NCBI GenBank assembly: GCA_011317545.1 | Contig: WUJK01000006.1 | Coordinates: forward strand, 1,116,001 to 1,180,000 | Length of the DNA: 64,000 nucleotides | Direction of reading: 5' to 3' | Source: Coniella vitis | Lineage: Eukaryota; Ascomycota; Sordariomycetes; Diaporthales; Schizoparmaceae | Shown here: positions 43,942 through 55,782 of the stretch, in pieces | Layout: every line of letters starts with the position of its first letter | How positions within the stretch are numbered: the first letter of the stretch is position 1 | The notes under the pieces: generated by a model | Told to the model about the DNA's origin: nothing | Seen by the model: only the letters and a program-made list of their open reading frames with translations | The model's database searches: none | Program-made: the position numbers and the translations under genes

Positions 43942-46900
43942 TCACCAAGTATCAGGCCCGAAATGACCACCTTCAGGAACAGTATTGTACGAGCAAGCCT
44001 GCCAGTCGCAGCCTTGCTTGTACACCTCGGTGCCCCACCACGAAAAGTTCTTGGTGACACCGGGGTAGATGAACCCAAAAAACACCACCACAATGCCAAA
44101 GGCAAGGCCGGAGTCCAAGGCAGCACTCAGCGTCATGGTATACTTAGCCCACCACGCTTGGGCACGATTCTTGACCAAGTAGTTGAACAGGTAGCACACA
44201 ACTGCCCACACCGAGAAATTTAACCCAGTGGCCGGGGGAATCCAGCTAAGGGAACCGAACAGCACCGGCAAGTTGATCATGCGCGCCACGCTGTCCTTCT
44301 TATTGCGGCTGTAAAAGTACAGTGGAATGGGGGCAATGGCTCCGAGCACAAAACACCACACCAGGGGTCTGTACGTTGCACCAGGTCCAAAGAATTCGCT
44401 CGGGCCTACCACACCCCATAGAATGGAGCCGTTGAAGTGCACCCGTGCTAGTGGACAGGTGAAGCCGTTGATGGCTTCGCTAGTGCAAATGCCTGGAATG
44501 TTGGCAAACATCCAGTTCAATACCCCAATCTGTGTCATCGAAGACACGACTGTTGCAACCATCTGCACCCAAAAGAGAATGCGCGGTGGGATTTTCATGT
44601 AGTGGCCCAATTTGAGGTCAGCCGCAAACTTGACACCTTGTGCTGATGAAATATAGCCGTACGTAACAAACACCATGTTTGCAACAGGCCGCCCGGGAAA
44701 TACAGCACCGCAAACTAGCTGGCAGATGAGGTAAATACTGCTGTGCTGGTTGGTAATCGCCATAATAATGCCAATCGGAATGAAGAGAACCGTGCAGATG
44801 CCCAAAGCCAACAGCAACCCGTACCAAGGCAGGTGGACGGGGTAGTACTCGACGACGAAAATGCCAACCATCAACATAGTGACAAAGGTGATCAAGTACC
44901 AGCTCATGGGTGCATCCTTGTATCGGTTCATCAAACGGTTGTGTACGTCCTCTTTCATCATGATGCCTTCCATATCGCCTGAGCCGAGAGACTGTTGACT
45001 GCTGCGTGCTCGGAGACTGGGCCGCTGCGGAGAGCTTCTGCGAAGCTCGTCGGGGTGATCTGGGAGTGGCTGATAGGCATCTCCCGGTTTGACTCGAGCT
45101 TCTTGGAATGAGCGCTTCACTTGCATGGCAATATCCTTGCCGTGCCAACACACGGTGTGTGAGAGCAGCGCCGCCAGGCCGGCGAATTGTACACCATAAC
45201 TGAGTACGTAGGTGACTGGGAGGAACACTCGGCTGTAGTTACCGTAGGCCTCTCGGTCAAAAACGAAATCCTTGGTCAGGATTTTTCCAACATCGTAGAC
45301 ATTGCCCGTGTTATCAAAGACAGCCGCCGAGACCATGGGCATAAACGAGGTATACAGCCAGTTGCTATAGTAGGCGATAGGGGCAATGATCCACATGACA
45401 ATGACCAAGCCGCCCACCACGTTCATGGCAGCCCAGAAAGGCGTAAGAAGAGGGCTGCCAATGTAGGCGATTTGAGCCCAATCGAATGTCACTGGAAACA
45501 TGCCCAGGCCAGAGCTGACGCCAAACAGGTTAGCAACGACCACGTTCTTAGGCCAAAGCCAAGTAATGACGTTGAAGTAACTCAAAGCCGGCATCAACAA
45601 GCCAGGGAAAAAGTAGAAGAGGAACGCCACGGTCCAGACAATGTAGAAAAAGTTCCATCGGCTGATGCGCCACGAGCCTGCAGGCTTGTTCTCCTCTTTG
45701 TGAAGGGTCGAGAACATGGCCGCCGACATGAGCGTGCTGGGCCAGATCATACCGCTGGGCCGCACGAGGAAGCGCCGCGTGAGCCCGGCAAAAGCATATC
45801 CCAAGATTTGCGTTGATAATGTTAGGAGTATTTGGTAGACAATGCTGGCATCTTGGTGGTAGAACTTGGTCTGCTCAACGATCACGTCGGTAGCAAAGGC
45901 GAAACCAAACGACACATTGCTGCTGACGTAGACACAAGCATGCTCCTTCTCGTTCCACCGACCTTGGGCAAGCCAGAGGCGGAAGCGGCCTAGACTTGAG
46001 CGTGGAGCTGAGTTTAGAATGGGAAAGTTGTCGGACGAGCTACTAGACGGTCGAACGTAGCCAGTGAGAGCGCCATCCGTGTATTCCTCCTCTGGGTCAT
46101 CTTGCCGCTTTAATACAACATCCCACAAGAGACCGAGGGGATGGACAAGTAATAATGCAATAACCGGTGTGATAGAGACACTAGGGTATCTAAGGGAAAA
46201 AAAGAGGTTGGTGGAGGATCCAAGCATGGAAAAAAGGACGCTCAGAATCCACATGCGCGGTGTTGATATCGACAAAGTGGTGTTATCGAAGGGTGCAACC
46301 GACGCTCGAACCTGAGGGTATGGCGAATTGTCCGGAGGATCTTCGTCGTCATCAGGCGTGAGAGGGATACCGATGCCGTCGGCGTCATCGTCGCTGCTGT
46401 CGGCGTTGAGCTCTTTAGGATCAGCGAGGACATCGCTCGCCAGCGTCGACTCTGTAACACCGTAGCGGCCGCCAAAGCCACCCACGACAGTAGTATTTGC
46501 CAGCTCTTCGATAGATCGCGCCATAAGCCTGCTAGATCTTATCCTCAGCGACGAAGTCGAGCGGTTCGTCCGTGACAAAGCGCGGCTGCTACCACTTCCA
46601 TCGCTGGATGCCTCGCTGTTACGGGTGCTGTCCTCTGACATTTCAGGCGTGCCAGAACTGAGAGGCACTGCGCCATAGGTTGGCGACCGGAAGCCCGGCG
46701 AAGAGCGCAGCAGAGTCTGCGCCTGGTTGAGAAGCTTCATCGGGATATTTTGTGTGTCGGAGTCGGGGGCAGGGCTGGATTGGTCTAAAGATTGTCCAGG
46801 CGACTGTTCGTCAAAGGGCGCAAAGTTGGCGGTGCCATGTGGAGGAATGGATGGAAAGTCGGGAGAGACGGGCAGGACGAAGGCAGTAGAGGAAGACGAG

Positions 46901-47271
46901 GACGAGGACGAGGACGAGGATGGAAGGGCGGCCGGATCGTTTTTGATGTCGGACAGAGGCAGTTGGGCGTGGGCGCGGGCGTCGTGGTGGTGGGAGGAAG
47001 AGTGTGAGTGGTCCAAGGCTTGGGAGGATGGGTCAGAGACGGCATACGGCGGGGTGGCCCACTGTGATGGATGGCTTCGGTGCGCGGGGCGCTGGGATGC
47101 AGTGGGACTCGTACCAGTACCAGTACCAGAACCAGTACCAGTATCGGATAGGCGCGAAGAAGGGGACGAGCTGGTCGATGGGGGCAGGTCGAGGGAAGGG
47201 CAAGAGCGATGCGTGGGCTTTGGAGCCGAGGCTGGCTCAACATCCACCTTTCCTTGCCAGTGGCTGGCCAT
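43942..47271 (-). CDS. Oligopeptide transporter, OPT family
   Basis: An intronless frame of 1109 residues from the ATG at 47271. The C-terminal 770 residues or so are an OPT transporter with many membrane segments beginning near residue 335 (RMWILSVLFSMLGSSTNLFF). Family-like blocks include GRWNEKEHACVYVSSNVSFG, the conserved tract around SYFNVITWLWPKNVVVANL, YIGSPLLTPFWAAMNVVGG and FWVQMVATVVSSM. Members import small peptides, and some glutathione or metal chelates, with protons across the plasma or vacuolar membrane; substrate unknown. The first 330 residues are unusually long and disordered, rich in Ser, Pro and His. They contain a Thr-Gly repeat from an ACCAGT-like tandem (about 47111-47142) and a poly-Ser run (about 46890-46922), both expandable. 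There is no in-frame ATG immediately upstream. Confidence 0.93.
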   Translation of the reverse strand: MASHWQGKVDVEPASAPKPTHRSCPSLDLPPSTSSSPSSRLSDTGTGSGTGTGTSPTASQRPAHRSHPSQWATPPYAVSDPSSQALDHSHSSSHHHDARAHAQLPLSDIKNDPAALPSSSSSSSSSSSTAFVLPVSPDFPSIPPHGTANFAPFDEQSPGQSLDQSSPAPDSDTQNIPMKLLNQAQTLLRSSPGFRSPTYGAVPLSSGTPEMSEDSTRNSEASSDGSGSSRALSRTNRSTSSLRIRSSRLMARSIEELANTTVVGGFGGRYGVTESTLASDVLADPKELNADSSDDDADGIGIPLTPDDDEDPPDNSPYPQVRASVAPFDNTTLSISTPRMWILSVLFSMLGSSTNLFFSLRYPSVSITPVIALLLVHPLGLLWDVVLKRQDDPEEEYTDGALTGYVRPSSSSSDNFPILNSAPRSSLGRFRLWLAQGRWNEKEHACVYVSSNVSFGFAFATDVIVEQTKFYHQDASIVYQILLTLSTQILGYAFAGLTRRFLVRPSGMIWPSTLMSAAMFSTLHKEENKPAGSWRISRWNFFYIVWTVAFLFYFFPGLLMPALSYFNVITWLWPKNVVVANLFGVSSGLGMFPVTFDWAQIAYIGSPLLTPFWAAMNVVGGLVIVMWIIAPIAYYSNWLYTSFMPMVSAAVFDNTGNVYDVGKILTKDFVFDREAYGNYSRVFLPVTYVLSYGVQFAGLAALLSHTVCWHGKDIAMQVKRSFQEARVKPGDAYQPLPDHPDELRRSSPQRPSLRARSSQQSLGSGDMEGIMMKEDVHNRLMNRYKDAPMSWYLITFVTMLMVGIFVVEYYPVHLPWYGLLLALGICTVLFIPIGIIMAITNQHSSIYLICQLVCGAVFPGRPVANMVFVTYGYISSAQGVKFAADLKLGHYMKIPPRILFWVQMVATVVSSMTQIGVLNWMFANIPGICTSEAINGFTCPLARVHFNGSILWGVVGPSEFFGPGATYRPLVWCFVLGAIAPIPLYFYSRNKKDSVARMINLPVLFGSLSWIPPATGLNFSVWAVVCYLFNYLVKNRAQAWWAKYTMTLSAALDSGLAFGIVVVFFGFIYPGVTKNFSWWGTEVYKQGCDWQACSYNTVPEGGHFGPDTW

Positions 47272-48930
47272 GGCTGCCCTTGTCTGGGCTACCAATACCA
47301 GACCAGGCGACGCGATAGAAATCTAATCTGATGATCAACTGACAGCCCCTTCGGCTGGCCTAGGCGTGCTGCTGTTGGCTAAAGTGCATGCTGACTTGGA
47401 CCATTGGGCAGGTGGCACGGGGTACCTGCGGTCGCAGGGGTTGCCAGGATCGCAAAGAAAAATTCAATATACCATGTACATAGTAAAAGCCCAGCACTGA
47501 TACTATGCGGGAATAGGGAAAAGAAGGCGGGAAAGGATAAAAGCACTTGGGAGAACTACCATAGTAAGTGGGGCGAGCCTAATCGGGCAACTCTCATAGT
47601 ATGTAGCATATAATAGTACTATGACAGCGCCGTTGGCACCTGAAGTACAGCGGCGATGGCAGGTACTGTGCCCATGCCAACCACTATCCATTAAGGCAGC
47701 CTAGGCCGGTATTAGCACGGGATGCATTTTGACTTCACTGTTCATGTTTCCCGCACGAGCAACTGACTTCCTACCTTGCCAAGACAGCTTTAAGAGGGTC
47801 TGATTCCTGCAAAGATTAAAATCCTTATTGGAAGTCATAAAGTTAGCGAACAGAGTGTCAACGGCATAAATACTAACAACAATGCAGGCTGTCGTGATCC
47901 AAGCAGTTTAGGCGTTGCCGAAAGAGGTCCATGAATGCGCAAAACGGGGCCCGCAGAGATCGGCTGCAGGGGATCTCCACATTCAGCGTTTGCCCTGGCA
48001 TCGACTTCGTCATTGCGCATCTAGATTAAATGGAGCTCTGGTCAAGAGCACCCAATACAGTACGTAGTACACAGTACTTAGTACATAGTAAGCAGCAACC
48101 GTGCACTGCTTGACAGCGGGCAGAGGCCTATAATTTTGACTGCTTTTTGGCTGGATCTTTCACAACGTGGCAGATTCGGCAAGGTTTCAGTAGCCACAAG
48201 TTTATCTTGCAGTACTATTATCCTTATACCATAGTACTATGGCAACAAACATACTCACAAGTACAGTCTAGCTAGGTACCCAGGCTGTACAAGATACTGC
48301 GGCTCTCCCAAAGGAGGGTGCTAGACCAACATCACCGCCGTTTCCCATTTTTCGTTGCTATCACCTGGGCGACTTTTGCATGCCATCGAGCGAGGTGCAG
48401 ACGGCATAAGGCGGTGGAAAGTGGCCGGCTGAAAATTTCAAGCAGGGCATGAACCAAAAATTTGCGCTCTTACCGCCGCCATATTGCGTTTCCCTTTAGT
48501 AGTAGACTTTGACAACCATGGAAGTCTTTCGTCCTATTCACGACTCGCCAAAGCGTGCTCTTCCTTCCTTGCTCCTTGCTCCCTGCTCCTTATTCCTTGC
48601 CCGTGCTGTTCTTTCGCCAGTGGCTCCACCGGCAACTGTCGACGACTTGCAAACAAGCCAAGTTTTGATTTGAGCCTATCGTTCGTCAGCCCTATCGTTC
48701 CGATCTCTTTCCTGCAGCAGCCGATAGCAACCCTTCCTGAGTAGGTACTATGTACAGTCCGTTCTCCCAATCGATGGAGACGCATCGCTCATCGTGCGAC
48801 CTCAGCATTCCCATACAATTGGGACATTTCTCCTTCGTTCTTCTCTAGCCCCGGGCAGAGTGGTCCACCACCCCAGCTGCACGTGCAAGAGGTTCCGCTG
48901 CTCACCAGCATTCTTCATCCCAGATCCCAG
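47272..48930. promoter_or_regulatory. Divergent intergenic region, dense in palindromic motifs
   Basis: 1.66 kb between the start codons of the OPT and FAU1 genes, with no supported gene. It is unusually rich in TAC/GTA-type motifs: 47473-47485, about 47597-47622, 48058-48090, 48211-48240 (two arms AGTACTAT/ATAGTACT about 20 bp apart) and 48746-48757. The last 180 bp before 48931 are pyrimidine-rich and probably the FAU1 leader. Confidence 0.5.
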
Positions 48931-49832
48931 ATGAGCGTAGCCGAAACAGACATGAATGGCGCTCTATTTGCTGCGAAGCAGCAGGTGCGGCTGGCTATGA
49001 AGCAAAAGCTGGCTGCCCTTCCCCAAGAGTCCATCCTCGAGCAGAGTATGTTGCCTTTTTTTTTTCTTTCTGGTTCCCCCCTTACCTCGTCTCCAAGTAA
49101 TACGCCACACACATAGAGTAGTCGGCATTGAACCAAGAACATTAATTCATTCTGCATGGGTTTTCTCCCACAGGTCAAAATATTCATAGAAAACTGCTCG
49201 AATTCAAGCCCTATGTCAACGCAGATCGCATCAGCGTGTTCCTGTCTATGCCCTCGGCTGAGGTGCAGACGGACGAGATTGTGAGACACGCGCTGGCCTC
49301 GGGCAAGCATGTGTTTGTGCCCTACCTCCACAAGTCTCCCATGCCAGCCAACCCAGATATCCCCTCCAGGGTGATGGACATGGTGCGCCTCCAGGACGTG
49401 CAGGACTACGAGTCGCTCAAGAGGGACAAATGGGGTATTCCCAGTATAGACGCTGCCACCGTCGACCAGAGACAGCGCATTCTGGGCGGTGGCTCTGGGC
49501 CGAATGATGAGCACCAATCCGGAAACAACAAGACCACCTTGGATCTCATTCTCATGCCGGGCGTGGCTTTTGACATTGCACCAGAATCCAACGAAATCAG
49601 GCGGTTGGGCCATGGAAGGGGATTTTATGATTTGTTTCTCGAGCGCTATGCCGAGAAGCTTGAGACATTGGACTTGAAGCGGCCCTCGGTGCTGCTCTAC
49701 GGCCTGGGCCTCAAGGAACAGTTCCTCTCCAGCGAAAATGAGCAACAGGTCCCTGTCGGACCCTTGGACCAGCCTCTCCATGGGCTGATTCTGGGAGATG
49801 GCAAGACGGTCGTTCCGCCGCAACTAGACTGA
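48931..49832 (+). CDS. fau1: 5-formyltetrahydrofolate cyclo-ligase (methenyl-THF synthetase)
   Basis: Two exons, 48931-49045 and 49174-49832, 257 residues. Family features include AAKQQVRLAMKQKLAAL near the N-terminus, the block GKHVFVPYLHKSPM, KWGIPSIDA, LDLILMPGVAFD and the ATP-binding RRLGHGRGFYDLFL near the C-terminal third. The enzyme uses ATP to convert 5-formyl-THF to 5,10-methenyl-THF, returning this storage folate to one-carbon metabolism in the cytosol. The splice restores EQSQNIHRKLLEFKPY. An alternative ATG seven codons in (48952) is possible. A large antisense frame (48915-49823) is a shadow. The gene is convergent with SmE, 194 bp between stops. Confidence 0.94.
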
Positions 49833-50026
49833 AAGACCCTCGCTTGCTCTGCTAATACGGCGGCACTTCCTTGCTCGTCAACCCAAATCTTCACGCCAGG
49901 TAGCATGCATGTTTAATAGTGACAGCTGCCTGAAAACCCTTATAAGACCATGTTCCCTACTGGTACGAGCGCAAATGTATTCCGCCCAACGTTTTACTCC
50001 TTTTGCTTCATATTTTCCGTAGCATT

Positions 50027-50459
50027 TTAACCCGACAAACTCTGGATCAGCGAAACGTTGTCGCCCTTGAGCAGAATTTGGCCCAGATTTCTCCGCGTCT
50101 CCTTGTCGTTCGTCTTTGTTATTTGCCGCACCTCGACCGCATCGTCAATCTGAATACCAAGAAGCTCATGGTCAGCAATCAGGTTGGACGTAAAAAAAAG
50201 GGGGTGAAATTGGCACTAACAACCAAGTTCATGAACTCATCAAAACCTCGAATCTTTCCCTCGATGCGAATAGCTAGCTGCATCCGGGCGGCCAAAAAGT
50301 CAGCACTGCAAAAATAAGGGTTCTTTTTGAGTTTCGGACAGTACGAACCTGCTCGTATAGCCAGATCTGAACTGTCGAGTGTTGCTGTAGCAGCTTAAAG
50401 ATGAAGTTGATGGGAGGCAGAAGCACACGACGGCCACCACCACCGCCTCGTCCAGTCAT
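50027..50459 (-). CDS. sme1: Small nuclear ribonucleoprotein E (SmE)
   Basis: Three exons on the minus strand: 50459-50349, 50277-50221 and 50149-50027, 96 residues (SmE is usually 90-94). Exon 1 encodes a Gly-rich start, MTGRGGGGGRRV, then LPPINFIFKLLQ and QIWLYEQ; exon 2 continues LAIRIEGKIRGFDEFMNLV, the Sm1 motif; exon 3 carries IDDAVEV and the Sm2-type ending RRNLGQILLKGDNVSLI. SmE is one of seven Sm proteins that form the ring on U1, U2, U4 and U5 snRNAs and is needed for splicing. Junctions were chosen because they restore the well-conserved Sm fold; small exons this size are easily missed by ORF search. Confidence 0.95.
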
Positions 50460-51440
50460 TTTTGCGGTTGAAAAAGGCTTGAGAAGTGTATCTTCCTACG
50501 TGGTGATAGATCGGAATTCAAAGTATTCAGATGATGCGGTCTACTTGGATGTCGCCTGTTGTTGTGATGTTTCTTTACTTGAAAGATTATCCTTCTGCCG
50601 GGCTTTGGCGCGCTGCACTCGCGACGTGATGATTGAGCTTCTCGGTTGGGCGCGTGAATTTGCCTGCCGATAGGTGGAGCCGCGCTAAGATTATCCTTGT
50701 ATGTAGACTGGTAGACTGGTAGACAAATTAAGCGGGTAGCACATGCCAAAAGTTGTGACGATTCCAGCTTCTTCGAGCATAAGAAAGGAACGCCATTTGA
50801 CCGGCGCAAATATACACACGGTAGTGGAAATGAATTCACAAAATTGTTCTATACGAACAATTCTGTAACGATGCAAGACAGCTCGTTTGAAATAGTCGCA
50901 GACATATGGACACAAGGACAACCACATGATAGCCGAGCCTGGCCTGCAGAATACCTATGTACATAGCACTGCGTACTATGTACTATGTACTATAGTACTA
51001 TGTAATCAGACAGGGACAAGGGTATCTTGCGACAAATCCGGGTTGGCAACTCTGCCGCTGCCGCAACCGCAGGTCAGTGAGGCCTGAATTTCACACTGAC
51101 GTTTGATTTCATAGGCAAGGAGGGGCACTCTGTGTACTTACTCTTCTCGCCTCCACACGGTCGTCTCGACGGAAACTCGTAAACAACGCTTCGTCGCTTG
51201 TTCTCTTGTCATATACCTGACAGAATTTGTCCAGAATCGCTGCGTGGAGCACGACGCGGCCTCTTTCTTTGCCTTCTACTCTCATCTGCGACTGCATCCC
51301 GCCACGAACCGCTCCTTGCTCGCCTGCTTTGCGATCCCGACACTAAGAGGCAGCCTTGCTGCTCCCCTCTCAACACTCCTCGCTACCTAGCCTCCACCTC
51401 CCTGCAGCTGCACAGGTTGTTGCAGAGACAGCAATATAAA
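50460..51440. promoter_or_regulatory. Divergent region between SmE and mtr10
   Basis: About 1 kb with no supported gene, holding both promoters. A tandem motif block (GTACTATGTACTATGTACTA and beyond) lies at 50973-51004, after a related TATGTACATAG at 50957-50966. Confidence 0.55.
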
Positions 51441-54400
51441 ATGGCTGCAAATGGTTCGCACGAGTCTTTTGCCCCAGAGACAATTCTGGCGGCCATGACA
51501 ACCATGCGCGGCGGAGAGCCCGATAAGAAGAAGGCAGCGATGGACTACCTGGGCAAGTTCCAGAAGTCGGTAAGGACAATTGCTGCCCTATCCTTTGAGC
51601 CAGACGTTGGCCACCACCAGATCACTGATGCGCACTACAGAAGAACGCTTGGGCAACGACCCTGACAATCCTCCAGTCGAGCACCGATGCAGAAGCCTCA
51701 CTATTCGCAGCCACGACGCTCAAGGGGAAGGTACATTGCGCGCAGGGTATCCATCTATAACATACACCGCAGTCCGGCTGATGCTCCCAACCAGATCACC
51801 TATGACCTTGCCACTCAAGTCCCCGAAACTGACTGGCTCGCGCTCCGAGACCAGCTCCTCCTACTCCTCAAGAAGTTCGCCGCAGGACCCAAGCCGGTGC
51901 GAGTACAACTCTGTGTGTGCTTGGCTATTCTAGCGATACAGATGAGAACCTGGAAAGATGTCCTACCAACTGTTGTCGCAGCGCTTGGAGATGACGTGCA
52001 GAGCCATGCAGCCATCCTGGATTTCCTGAGAGTGCTCCCCGAGGAGGTGACCGAAGGCCGCAAGATTAACCTCTCTGTACGTGGATCGCCATACGACACC
52101 ATTGTCACCTATTTCGGGCGACCCTTTTCTTTAGTAGTGACCTAAGGACGGTCTAGACTCTAATACGGCGGGAATGATAGGAAGACGAGCTTACAGAGAG
52201 AACGACTGAGCTGCTAGCTGATAATGCGGAGCAAGTCGTCAACATCCTCATCAATTATGCTCAATCATCAGGTGCGTATCAAACATCTCGCTGCAATCGT
52301 CGATAGCCTTTTCTAACCCGAAGCAGAGACTGCCGCTCGCAACCCGCAACTGATGGAATGCATTACCTCATGGCTGCGCGAAGTGCCCATCGCTGCTGTT
52401 GCTACATCGGCTCTGCTCAACGTCGTCATCAATGCTCTAGCCAGTGATGAGTGCTTGGAGGCCGCCGCTGACTGTCTTGGTGCCATTTGTCGCGAGACTA
52501 GAGATGTGGATGACAATATCGAGACGATTCAAATTCTTTTGCCACGGATAATTGAGCTCAAGCCGCGGATGCAAAAGGCCTTTGAAAATGAGGATGTGGA
52601 GGCATTCCGAGCTCTGACTCGCCTTTTCGCGGAAGCGGGTGTCTCTTGGGCCGTCATTATTGCTCGGGAACCCATCCACTTCCGCCCTCTTGTCGAGATT
52701 ATTCTGGAATGCTGCGCCAGAGATAAGGAGAGGGACGTCATCGGGCATACATTCGGCTTCTGGTATGAACTGAAGCAATATGTCGTGCTGGATAAGTACG
52801 TCGAGGCAAGGATGCAGCTCTACGATATCTTTGCGAAGCTGGTCGATATCATCCTCATCCACCTGCAGTACCCCCAATCCGAGAGTGGAAACGAGATGGA
52901 TCTCTTCGATGGCGACCGGGAAGAGGAGGAAAAATTCCGAGAGTTTAGGCACGAAATGGGCGATACCCTGAAAGACTGCTGCGAGGTTCTCGGTATTTCC
53001 GACTGTCTGAACAAGGTGCTTCAGGCCATCAAGGTCTGGATGCACAAATACGCCAGTCAAGCCACGGCTGCGTCGGTGCCTCACTGGCAAGAGCTGGAGG
53101 CTCCCGTCTTTGGAATGCGCGCTCTAGGGCGCATGGTCGATAAGGATGAGAGCACTGTGCTGCCTCAACTCATGCCGTTGCTGGTGCAGATGCCCAACCA
53201 TGAGAAGTTGCGGTTCGCTACAATCATGGTCTTCGGGCGGTACACGGAGTGGACGGCAGAGCACCCCGAATTCTTGCAACCACAGTTCAACTACATTGTG
53301 ACATCATTCCAGGCAGACTCCAAGGAGATCATCCGCGCAGCTGCTGTGGCCATCAAGTACTTTTGCACCGATTGCAGAAACTTGTTGAGTGACCAAGTCA
53401 TCCAGCTGCAGTCCTTCTACGATCAAATCCTTGACAAGCTGCCCGAAGTCAGTCAAGAGGAAATAACAGAGGGAGTCGCCAGTGTGGTGGGCGTCCAGAA
53501 GCCCGAGGAGACGTATAAATTGCTGAAGCTGTATTGCGATCCGCTGGTCAACAGGCTAATGGCCAAGGCAAACAAAGCCTCTGCTGATCAAAAGGACGAG
53601 AAGTTGAAGCTCGCGCTGGCTGGTAAGTGAATTCTTTTTGGCCCTTTTCCTGTACTCTGACCGCTTTCTGATGCATTTTATGCATTTTAGATCATGTTCA
53701 ACTCCTCACCTTGTTCGTCCAAAACGTCGTACCTTCAGTCCCCTATGGTCACGAAGACCCCGCGGTCAAGTACTGGCAGGAGGTTTTCCCCGTCTTGTCC
53801 ACGGTCATGGACAACTTTCTCAACTTTCCGCCCATCTGTGAACGAATCTGCAGATGTTGGCGACACATGGTCATCTCTTACCGGACCGGCATCACTCCTC
53901 TTCTGCCACAGCTGGCCAATAAGCTTGCAGATGGGTTCGCAGCCTCAAAACAGGGTGCTTTCTTGTGGGCCTCTAGCGCCATCCTGCGAGAATTCTCTGA
54001 GGATCGTGAACACATCGACCCAAGCATTCCAGAGAACATCTATAAGTTCTTTGAGAACCAGGCCACAAATGTTCTCCGCTTCATGAGCGATATACCAGCA
54101 AGCGAGCTCCCAGATATTGTTGAGGATTTCTACCGGCTATTGACGGATGCGCTCCTTTACTACCCCCAGAAACTGATCTTGTCGCCGCTTCTGACGCCTA
54201 TTCTGCAGGCCGCGGTTTCGTCTCTAAACACACTAGAGCAGCGCGATCCACTCACAGCCACACTTCACTTCTTGCGCGACTTTTTGAGCTATGGGGGCGC
54301 TAACCCTGCCTCGTCAAACTTGCAGCTGGGCCCTGTCTCGGAGCAGATTCAGGCTGCTGTCAAGCAGCTGTTGGCGTCAGAAGGCGAGCCATTGACCAAG

Positions 54401-54733
54401 GCAATCCTTGCGGGCATGATGATGACTTTCCCCCGAGACTGCTTTGCGGACGGCAGTGGAGTCTTGCTGGAGCTATTTGCCTTGCTTCCCGAACAGACGA
54501 CGGTTTGGGTGGAACACACTCTTAAGCTGGCGCCCGAAGGCACCGTCACGCCAGTCGAGGCATCGCGGCTGATCACCAAGATCAGGGAGAAGTTGTCCAA
54601 CCCTGACACTGGTGGTATGAGAGGCGTCCGAGTATTGCTCCAGGACTTTACAAACTCGTATCGGCGACGCCACGTTGCGCCTCGAGATGGGCTCGGCTTG
54701 ATGGAAGGAAAGAGGTTCCATTTCGACGGATAG
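51441..54733 (+). CDS. mtr10: Karyopherin Mtr10 / transportin-3 (importin-beta family)
   Basis: Six exons: 51441-51569, 51641-51730, 51795-52076, 52181-52271, 52327-53622 and 53691-54733, 976 residues, matching the roughly 970 of yeast Mtr10. The N-terminal part (DYLGKFQKS, AWATTLTILQSSTDAEASLFAA) is the importin-beta N-terminal domain; the remainder is a HEAT-repeat solenoid with typical segments such as VQLCVCLAILAIQMRTW, LPEEVTEGRKINLSEDELTE and LFVQNVVPSVPYGHEDP. The family imports SR-type mRNA-binding proteins into the nucleus (Npl3 in yeast) and affects tRNA traffic. Two family-typical sequences confirm junctions: NLSEDELTERTTELLADN and LALADHVQLLTLF. The acceptor of intron 1 could be three bases further on. 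Cytoplasm and nuclear envelope are the expected sites. Confidence 0.94.
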
Positions 54734-55782
54734 GACACAGGCAACGTGGAAAAGAAGCGAGAAAGATTAGGAAGAAAAGATATCAATGACTACGTAGTGC
54801 TTAGTTTCTAGAAGGAAAAATCGGAAAGGCCGGTAGAGAGTAAGGTGTGACTTACTTGATGGGATTTGCATAGGTATTACGACAACTAGCTGGAACTTCT
54901 CTCCATCTGACCACGGTAGGCGGTTCCAGGGCTTCGGTCGACCAATGTCAGCCATCAAGAAGAATCGCGTCTTACCTAGGTAGATACCAGAGGTATTCGC
55001 GAGTGGATGTCGAGGTTTTGATTAGGAATTACCGGGCTCTTGCTAGGGTGCGCAGTTCTTTTGGCGAACATGGCGAGGGAAGGATGTTTACAGAAAGCGG
55101 CCTTGCTTGGTCGGAGGCATGCAAAAAAGAGACAGAAGATGACGAGAGAAAAGTTATAATTCAGAAAGCCAAAAGGCACGATCTATGGTACTCTCCGTAT
55201 GCTAGGATCGCGAACAGTCACACGCAGAGATGGGCAATCATGTTGACCACGGTAGTAACTAGGTCAAGTCATGTATATACCAACCCAGTAGCAAAGAGAG
55301 AGTTGGAGTGTAATTACTTATCCGGTGTAAGCAATGAGGGTATCATTTCAGGACAAGTTTCCTTTCATGAGTTGTCATCTTGCTCAGGTGGTTCACATTG
55401 CGAGAATATGCATTGATAGGTAGCAGAGTGCGACTCCAACTGTCACTCCTCCTCGCTAATACTGCATGGTAAGTACCATTCAGGGGCTCGTTGTCACTTA
55501 AAAGCGACGATATCTTACGTTGCTATACATTTGTACCGTCCAAGGGAGATCTGCTCGGTCCAGAGTCATCATTTCTTCTTGCATGGGTTGTAGGGCTCTT
55601 GAGCGGGATATTCCAACGCACCTGATGCTTGCTCACAGAGGCAGTCTTGGGGATCTCAGGACATTCGAGCCCGTGCTTATTATTATACATTGCCATCGGA
55701 TGGATGAGTCTCAATTGGAATTATTACTCACCTAGTCGGTGCGCTTGCGTTAATATTGCCATTCCTTCACACTGCATCAGCC
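54734..55782. other. Intergenic region between mtr10 and P450 pseudogene
   Basis: No supported gene in about 1 kb. The frame at 55003-55416 has no conserved features. A TACCTAGGTA-type element lies near 54975-54985. Confidence 0.55.

Noticed and set aside
48915..49823. Antisense open frame of 302 codons over the 5-FTHF cyclo-ligase gene
   Set aside because: The sense strand encodes a clear enzyme; the antisense frame has no family resemblance and also crosses the intron.
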